NCBI GenBank assembly: GCA_035560935.1
Contig: DATMYQ010000346.1
Span: forward strand, 1-10,926
From: DATMYQ01 sp035560935
GTDB taxonomy: Bacteria; Bacillota; Negativicutes; Sporomusales; Sporomusaceae
Direction of reading: 5' to 3'
DNA length: 10,926 nt
Shown here: positions 7,601-10,926 of the stretch, piece after piece
How positions within the stretch are numbered: the stretch's first letter is position 1
Layout of the letters: each line of letters begins with the position of its first letter
Notes under the pieces: generated by a model
The model's database searches: none
What the model saw: the letters and a program-made list of their open reading frames with translations, nothing else
Told to the model about the DNA's origin: nothing
Program-made: the position numbers and the translations under genes

Positions 7601-8531
7601 AGTGACATCTCACCTGCCAATCGCTTGATCCACGCAGCGTCGGAGCCTGCTGACGGCATTGCCGACGTTGCGTCGGCGATAGCGTGGCCAGCAATTGGCA
7701 GTGGGCCGCAAACTTACAGCCGGGCTGCTGATCGAGCGCTGCACCGCAAAAAAATGTGGCCGCCAGTAAACCATTGGCCGGGTGAGCGGACAGCAACGCA
7801 CGCGTATAGATATGGCGAGGCTTGGCGTAGAGCCGCTCCGGGGCCGCGATTTCCACTACTTCGCCGGCGTGCATGACCATCACTTGTTCGCAGGTGGCCG
7901 CCAATTCCAAATCATGGGTAATGAGCAGCAGAGCGCTGGTCACCAGACACTGGTGCAACAGCAGCATATTATCGGTGCGCACGGCAGGGTCCAACCCTTT
8001 TGTCGGTTCATCGGCGATCAATAAGCGCGGAGAACCACCCAGCGCGATCGCCAGTAAAACCCGCTGGGCCATGCCACCGGACAATTGATGAGGATAGGCG
8101 GTGTAGACAACCTTAGCGTCTAATCCTACTTGGCTTAGCAACTGAAAAACCTGGTCCCGCAGTTTGCCGCCGTGCCGGTTGGCATGCGTTAGCGCCAGGG
8201 TTTCGGCAACTTGAAAGCCGACCGAGAGGGTGGGATTAAGGCTGGCAGCTGGATTTTGGGGAATCAGCGCCAACTCTCGTCCCCGGATGCGGCGTAATAA
8301 ATCCGGTGTTAATGGCGTACCTTGCCAGAAAATACTGCCGGAAACCGTTGCGTTATGCGGCAGGATGCCTAACAGAGCGGCAGCCAGTATTGATTTGCCG
8401 CAGCCGCTTTCACCAATAATGGCTGTACGGGACAACAGCGCCAATGAAACCGTCAATTGTCGGACGGCAAAAAAAGGCTCCGGAGTTTTCATAAAGGAAA
8501 TGTTTAAATCTTTCAATGTCAATAAATCCAT
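7593..8531 (-). CDS. ABC transporter ATPase, NikD/DppD type with C-terminal oligo_HPY region
   Basis: A 312-residue ATP-binding subunit, partner of the next ATPase. Seen: Walker A GESGCGKS (40-47), Q-loop PQNP (Q92), signature LSGGMAQR (150-157), Walker B LLIADEP (170-176) followed by the D-loop KGLD, and switch His206 in LLITHD. After residue 235 comes the oligo_HPY region typical of DppD/OppD, with PRHIYTRALLSAHP (238-251) and four cysteines, C272 and C278 in CKFAAHC, C292 and C309. In related peptide-transporter ATPases such cysteines hold an iron-sulfur cluster; that this one does is inference. The start is clear: GGAGG lies 6 nt before the ATG, inside the last codons of the permease gene, one base after its stop. 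Confidence 0.93.
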   Translation of the reverse strand: MDLLTLKDLNISFMKTPEPFFAVRQLTVSLALLSRTAIIGESGCGKSILAAALLGILPHNATVSGSIFWQGTPLTPDLLRRIRGRELALIPQNPAASLNPTLSVGFQVAETLALTHANRHGGKLRDQVFQLLSQVGLDAKVVYTAYPHQLSGGMAQRVLLAIALGGSPRLLIADEPTKGLDPAVRTDNMLLLHQCLVTSALLLITHDLELAATCEQVMVMHAGEVVEIAAPERLYAKPRHIYTRALLSAHPANGLLAATFFCGAALDQQPGCKFAAHCQLLATLSPTQRRQCRQQAPTLRGSSDWQVRCHYA

Positions 8532-8532
8532 A

Positions 8533-9369
8533 CTAATCCTCCATTAGCGAATCTGCGGCACTGGCGGTTGCCCGTTGTTCCAGATAATATCCCCAGGCAA
8601 CGAAAGTGAAGGTCGACAGCGCGATGCAGCCGCCGGGAGGCAGGTACCAGTACCAAAGATCATTGCTGAACCCGCCCCGGTGAAAGGCATAATAGAGAAT
8701 TCCGCCCCAACTGACCCGGGTGGGATCTCCCAGACCGAGAAAGCTTAAGGCGGCTTCGGCCAGCATGACGTGAGCGGCCGTGACGATGAACTTGGCCAGG
8801 ATCAATTCCCGCAGATTGGGCAGAATGTGAGCATAAATGATGCGGTAGCCGGGAAGTCCCAGCGATACCAGGCTTTCGATAAACGGCAATTCACGCAATT
8901 GCAGTACTCGGGCTTGAACGGAACGGGCGGTTGAACACCAACCCAATAACGAAATGACCAGAACAATATTGCTCAAACCTGGGCCCAGATAGGCAGCCAG
9001 GAGAACCATCAGTGGCAGAAACGGGATTAATAACGCCGTGTCAATCATGCCTCGGAACACTTCCCGCCCCCAGCCGCGCAGGTAAGCGCCGCCGATACCG
9101 GCCAGCGTTCCCAGACAAACCGATGATACTGCCGCTGCCAAACCGACAGTCAGGGAAATTTGGCTGCCGTAGATGACCTGGGCAAGGATATCTTGACCGA
9201 TATCGTCGGTGCCCAACCAATGAACAGCGCTTGGCGGTGAAAATGGAAAAAAACGTTCCCCGGGAGAAAACGGTGAAATAAACGGAGCGAAGAGGGCGAT
9301 TATCGATAAGCCGACGATCAACAGGCAACTGATAACGCCCCAGGGAGAATAACGGGAGAGGATTGGCAC
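8533..9369 (-). CDS. ABC transporter permease, NikC/DppC type
   Basis: A 278-residue inner-membrane permease of the BPD_transp_1 family. Seen: an N-terminal membrane segment (about 11-32), the DppC/NikC motif HWLGTDDIGQDILAQVIYGS (50-69), further membrane segments at about 72-97, 108-130, 132-148, 190-210 and 243-262, and the EAA coupling loop (about 163-188, GLPGYRIIYAHILPN) that contacts the ATPases, followed by AALSFLGLG as usual in this family. It uses a GTG start at 9369, supported by AAAGGAGG (9377-9384) at 7-nt spacing. It lies 27 bp after the other permease gene and the two should form a heterodimeric channel. The C-terminal tail (about 264-278) is acidic and hydrophilic. Confidence 0.92.
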   Translation of the reverse strand: MPILSRYSPWGVISCLLIVGLSIIALFAPFISPFSPGERFFPFSPPSAVHWLGTDDIGQDILAQVIYGSQISLTVGLAAAVSSVCLGTLAGIGGAYLRGWGREVFRGMIDTALLIPFLPLMVLLAAYLGPGLSNIVLVISLLGWCSTARSVQARVLQLRELPFIESLVSLGLPGYRIIYAHILPNLRELILAKFIVTAAHVMLAEAALSFLGLGDPTRVSWGGILYYAFHRGGFSNDLWYWYLPPGGCIALSTFTFVAWGYYLEQRATASAADSLMED

Positions 9370-9376
9370 CGCGAGA

Positions 9377-9384
9377 CCTCCTTT
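9377..9384 (-). promoter_or_regulatory. Strong ribosome binding site for a GTG start
   Basis: AAAGGAGG on the - strand, 7 nt before the GTG at 9369. It fixes the permease start at a non-ATG codon. Confidence 0.85.
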
Positions 9385-9396
9385 GGGAAAATGATA

Positions 9397-10359
9397 TTAA
9401 GAACCTATTCGGGGATCAATTAGACGGTACAAAACGTCGATGAACAGATTTACCGTTACCACAAACACGGCTAATATCAGCAAGCAACCCTGCAATACCG
9501 GATAATCCCGAAAGACGGCGGCGTCATAAATCAACGTTCCCATGCCGTTGAGTGAAAAAACCACTTCAATCACCAATGCGCCGGATATCATGTAGCCCAG
9601 TTGCAGGCCAATCATCCCAATCACCGGTAGGCAGGCGTTGCGCAGGATATGAATCCGGAGAATTCGGCCCGGTGATAGGCCTTTAATCTTGGCATAGGTC
9701 ACGTAGGGATCGTGACGGCTGCTCATAACACCGCTGCGCATCACCAGAAATTTTCCGGCGGTAGCGGAAATTGCCAGCACCATAATCGGCAAAACAAGAT
9801 GCCAGGCCACATCAGCAAAATAAGCGGACAGCGAAGCGGCGGTGCCACTGCTGATTCCGCCCAACGGGAACCACTGCCATTCAAAACCGAATAACCGAAT
9901 CGCCAGCATTGCCAGGAGAAAAGGGGGGCAGGCGGCGGTCAATAACGCGAGTAACGTCAAAAAAATATCCAACGGTGATCCCGCCCGCCAACCGGCCCAG
10001 GATCCGAAAAACAGCGCCAGCAAAGAAGAGATTAACAGCGCGGGCGTCAGCATCAGCAGTGTCCAACCCAGTCGATCAGCAATCAGCTGGCTGACCGGCT
10101 GCCGGAAATGAAAAGAATAACCCAGATCGCCGGTAGACAAAGCTTGCCAATAAGCGACGTATTGCTGCTGTAGCGGTTGATCCAACCCGTATTGCCGGGA
10201 TAAACCGGCCAACATCGTCCGATCCGTGACGCCGGCATCCGCGCCAAACCGGAGCAGCAGCGGATCACCGGGCATCAAGCGCGGCAAGAAAAAATTCAGT
10301 GTGAGGACAAGAAACAAAGTGGCCGGAATGCGCAGGAATTTTAGGCGCCAATCATTCAT
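9397..10359 (-). CDS. ABC transporter permease, NikB/DppB type (first gene of the transport operon)
   Basis: A 320-residue inner-membrane permease of the BPD_transp_1 family, of normal length. Seen: the first membrane segment (about 8-26) followed by FLPRLMPGDPL (24-34), LSRQYGLDQPLQQQYVAYW (53-71) and GDLGYSF (77-83), all typical of DppB/NikB; membrane segments at about 98-120, 130-155, 185-205, 245-268 and 288-310; the EAA loop (about 219-243, YVTYAKIKGLSPGRILRIHI); ALVIEVVFSLNGMGTL (261-276); and the C-terminal hallmark RLIDPRIGS. AGGAGG (10371-10376) lies 11 nt before the ATG, a slightly long spacing. The start is preceded by an intrinsic terminator (10389-10438) in the same orientation, so expression of this gene and everything downstream probably depends on readthrough. 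Confidence 0.93.
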   Translation of the reverse strand: MNDWRLKFLRIPATLFLVLTLNFFLPRLMPGDPLLLRFGADAGVTDRTMLAGLSRQYGLDQPLQQQYVAYWQALSTGDLGYSFHFRQPVSQLIADRLGWTLLMLTPALLISSLLALFFGSWAGWRAGSPLDIFLTLLALLTAACPPFLLAMLAIRLFGFEWQWFPLGGISSGTAASLSAYFADVAWHLVLPIMVLAISATAGKFLVMRSGVMSSRHDPYVTYAKIKGLSPGRILRIHILRNACLPVIGMIGLQLGYMISGALVIEVVFSLNGMGTLIYDAAVFRDYPVLQGCLLILAVFVVTVNLFIDVLYRLIDPRIGS

Positions 10360-10370
10360 AGACGGACAGG

Positions 10371-10376
10371 CCTCCT
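10371..10376 (-). promoter_or_regulatory. Ribosome binding site of the first transport gene
   Basis: AGGAGG on the - strand, 11 nt before the ATG at 10359 and only about 12 nt after the U-tract of the leader terminator. Confidence 0.8.
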
Positions 10377-10388
10377 TTTTTGCCAGGG

Positions 10389-10438
10389 AAAATAAAAAAG
10401 CACAAAACCTGGAACCAGATGTTCCAAAGGTTTCGTAC
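10389..10438 (-). terminator. Intrinsic terminator in the operon leader (probable attenuator)
   Basis: Read on the - strand, GTACGAAACCT pairs with AGGTTTTGTGC (11 bp, two G-U), continued after a TT bulge by GGAAC/GTTCC (5 bp) around the loop ATCTG, and followed by TTTTTTATTTT (10399-10389). No - strand gene lies upstream for it to terminate, and it sits immediately before the ribosome binding site of the first transport gene. Premature termination of the leader is therefore its most likely role. Confidence 0.82.
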
Positions 10439-10503
10439 CTTGTGTTATAGTAATATGTACCGATGCGATCTTGGGATTAAAAAGAACGGCTAAAAAATAT
10501 CCG

Positions 10504-10552
10504 GCAATTGAAACATAAAATCCTTCGTGAATCTTATGAATTTTTCAACCGC
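10504..10552 (-). ncRNA. Long hairpin at the 5' end of the operon leader
   Basis: On the - strand, GCGGTTGAAA pairs with TTTCAATTGC (10 bp, two G-U) and, after a left-side AATT bulge, CATAAGATTC pairs with GGATTTTATG (10 bp, two G-U) closing the loop ACGAA. Its first base (10552) falls at the start expected from the promoter upstream, 7 nt past the -10 box. It may be a 5' stabiliser or part of a sensing RNA. No known riboswitch class was recognised; the cobalamin B12-box, T-box, TPP and FMN cores are absent by eye. Confidence 0.6.
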
Positions 10553-10565
10553 GATTCCATCATAA
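10534..10565. promoter_or_regulatory. Candidate operator: inverted repeat TTATGA-N20-TCATAA over the promoter
   Basis: TTATGA (10534-10539) and TCATAA (10560-10565) are perfect 6-bp arms separated by 20 bp. They span the predicted start site and the -10 box, where a repressor would block transcription. The half-sites resemble those of NikR (GTATGA/TCATAC), but NikR uses a 16-bp spacer, so this is not a standard NikR box. In AT-rich DNA such a repeat may also arise by chance. Confidence 0.35.
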
Positions 10566-10588
10566 ATTATGCCTTGTAGGCTTGTCAA
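10559..10588 (-). promoter_or_regulatory. Sigma-A-type promoter of the transport operon
   Basis: TTGACA (10588-10583) and TATGAT (10564-10559) on the - strand, 18-bp spacing: a perfect -35 and a five-of-six -10. It predicts a start near 10552 and a leader of about 190 nt before the ATG at 10359. The perfect inverted repeat CATAA-A-TTATG (10561-10571) overlaps the -10 box. Confidence 0.75.
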
Positions 10589-10645
10589 TCTTCTTCTAAG
10601 AAATTCGAGAAAAAATTCACTTTGATATTAAAGAATCCATTACTC

Positions 10646-10679
10646 TTGACACTTTGTGAAAAACATGACAAAATATGAT
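10646..10679 (+). promoter_or_regulatory. Weak candidate + strand promoter
   Basis: TTGACA (10646-10651) and TATGAT (10674-10679) are good hexamers but 22 bp apart, too far for a normal sigma-A promoter. An alternative -35, TTGTGA (10654-10659), is 14 bp from the same -10. It is listed because something must transcribe the strong + strand terminator downstream. Confidence 0.35.
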
Positions 10680-10777
10680 ACGAATAGATTGCAAGAAGTA
10701 GTCCGAATTTCGATGCTATCCAAGCAAGTAACCCAGTATCGGTGCTGAGACTGAATATTCTATCGAAGTAGCATTCA

Positions 10778-10805
10778 AGCAGTAGATATACAGCAGTAGA
10801 TATAC
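10778..10805. repeat. Two exact tandem copies of a 14-bp unit
   Basis: AGCAGTAGATATAC occurs twice without a gap (10778-10791 and 10792-10805). It lies between the pairing region and the + strand terminator and is probably a recent slippage duplication or a spacer. Confidence 0.9.
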
Positions 10806-10813
10806 ATAAGATG

Positions 10814-10868
10814 AAACCATGAAGGTTGGCACGTTATTTTGACGTATGCCGATTTTCATGGTTTTTTT
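10814..10868 (+). terminator. Very strong + strand intrinsic terminator
   Basis: AAACCATGAA (10814-10823) pairs with TTCATGGTTT (10855-10864), extended by GGTTGGCA (10824-10831) with TGCCGATT (10847-10854) including G-U pairs: 18 continuous base pairs, with a further CGT/ACG possible. Seven Ts (10862-10868) follow on the + strand only. No + strand gene precedes it within 8 kb, so it must end a non-coding transcript or a leader. Confidence 0.85.
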
Positions 10869-10926
10869 GTACGATGGGGCAAGATTCGCTCATTGTCAGA
10901 AAGTCGGAAGGGAATAGGTATAAAAA

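Larger units (their letters stand above)
10686..10870 (+). ncRNA. Candidate structured leader RNA or small RNA ending in a terminator
   Basis: No convincing gene is seen here. GATGCTAT (10712-10719) can pair with GTAGCATT (10769-10776), enclosing a small imperfect hairpin bounded by CAGT/ACTG (10733-10752). Next come a tandem 14-bp repeat and a strong terminator. The layout fits either a riboswitch-type leader for a gene right of the window or a free small RNA. No known RNA family was recognised; boundaries are approximate. Confidence 0.4.

Noticed and set aside
10690..10770. T-box or TPP riboswitch suggested by AAGAAGTAG and GGTGCTGAGA
   Set aside because: The T-box core (TGGNACCGCG) and the second half of the TPP consensus are missing, so these are short chance matches.
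10827..10846. Sigma-54 promoter suggested by TTGGCACG followed by TTTGAC
   Set aside because: The GC expected at -12 is absent, and the bases lie inside the terminator stem.
10716..10859. Small - strand ORF of about 47 codons starting inside the + strand terminator (ATG near 10859)
   Set aside because: It has no ribosome binding site, its composition is low in complexity, and it is antisense to a hairpin and tandem repeat.
10874..10926. Open + strand frame from the ATG at 10874 to the window edge (MGQDSLIVRK...)
   Set aside because: There is no ribosome binding site, only the T-run of the terminator, and too few codons to judge. It could become a gene with more sequence.

Overview
The window looks like chromosomal DNA from a diderm Firmicute of the Negativicutes type (Sporomusa/Pelosinus-like). 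This is inferred from a TonB-dependent outer-membrane receptor with a signal peptide, next to strong Gram-positive-style Shine-Dalgarno sequences (AAAGGAGG) and sigma-A-like promoters. No rRNA, tRNA, phage, IS or CRISPR sequence was seen.

Left part (1-2105, + strand, AT-richer): the 3' portion of a GldA-like, metal-dependent alcohol dehydrogenase gene that begins before the window, then an L-2-hydroxyacid dehydrogenase of the lactate/malate dehydrogenase superfamily. Both have altered substrate-site residues: the GldA-type substrate Asp is a Cys, and the LDH-type Gln102 and Asp168 are not conserved. Neither should be called glycerol or lactate dehydrogenase by default. A hairpin at 2151-2198 separates them from the convergent operon.

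Main part (10359 down to 2267, - strand, GC-richer): a tightly packed seven-gene transport operon, transcribed right to left. It encodes two inner-membrane permeases, two ATPases, a lipoprotein solute-binding protein, a class I SAM-dependent methyltransferase and a TonB-dependent outer-membrane receptor. Together they form a trans-envelope import route: the receptor crosses the outer membrane, the lipoprotein captures the substrate, and the NikBCDE/DppBCDF-type ABC transporter crosses the inner membrane. The embedded methyltransferase and the receptor suggest a metal chelate (nickel, cobalt or a metallophore) or a modified peptide, but the substrate cannot be read from the sequence.

Right part (10360-10926): a 567-bp region without a convincing gene but rich in signals. 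On the - strand a TTGACA-18-TATGAT promoter is followed by a leader of about 190 nt. The leader starts with a 20-bp hairpin and ends in a textbook intrinsic terminator directly before the ribosome binding site of the first transport gene. This arrangement suggests transcription attenuation, possibly a riboswitch. On the + strand a second leader-like segment, with pairing potential and a tandem 14-bp repeat, ends in an 18-bp terminator hairpin with seven Ts. The two back-to-back terminated leaders are the most interesting feature of the window.
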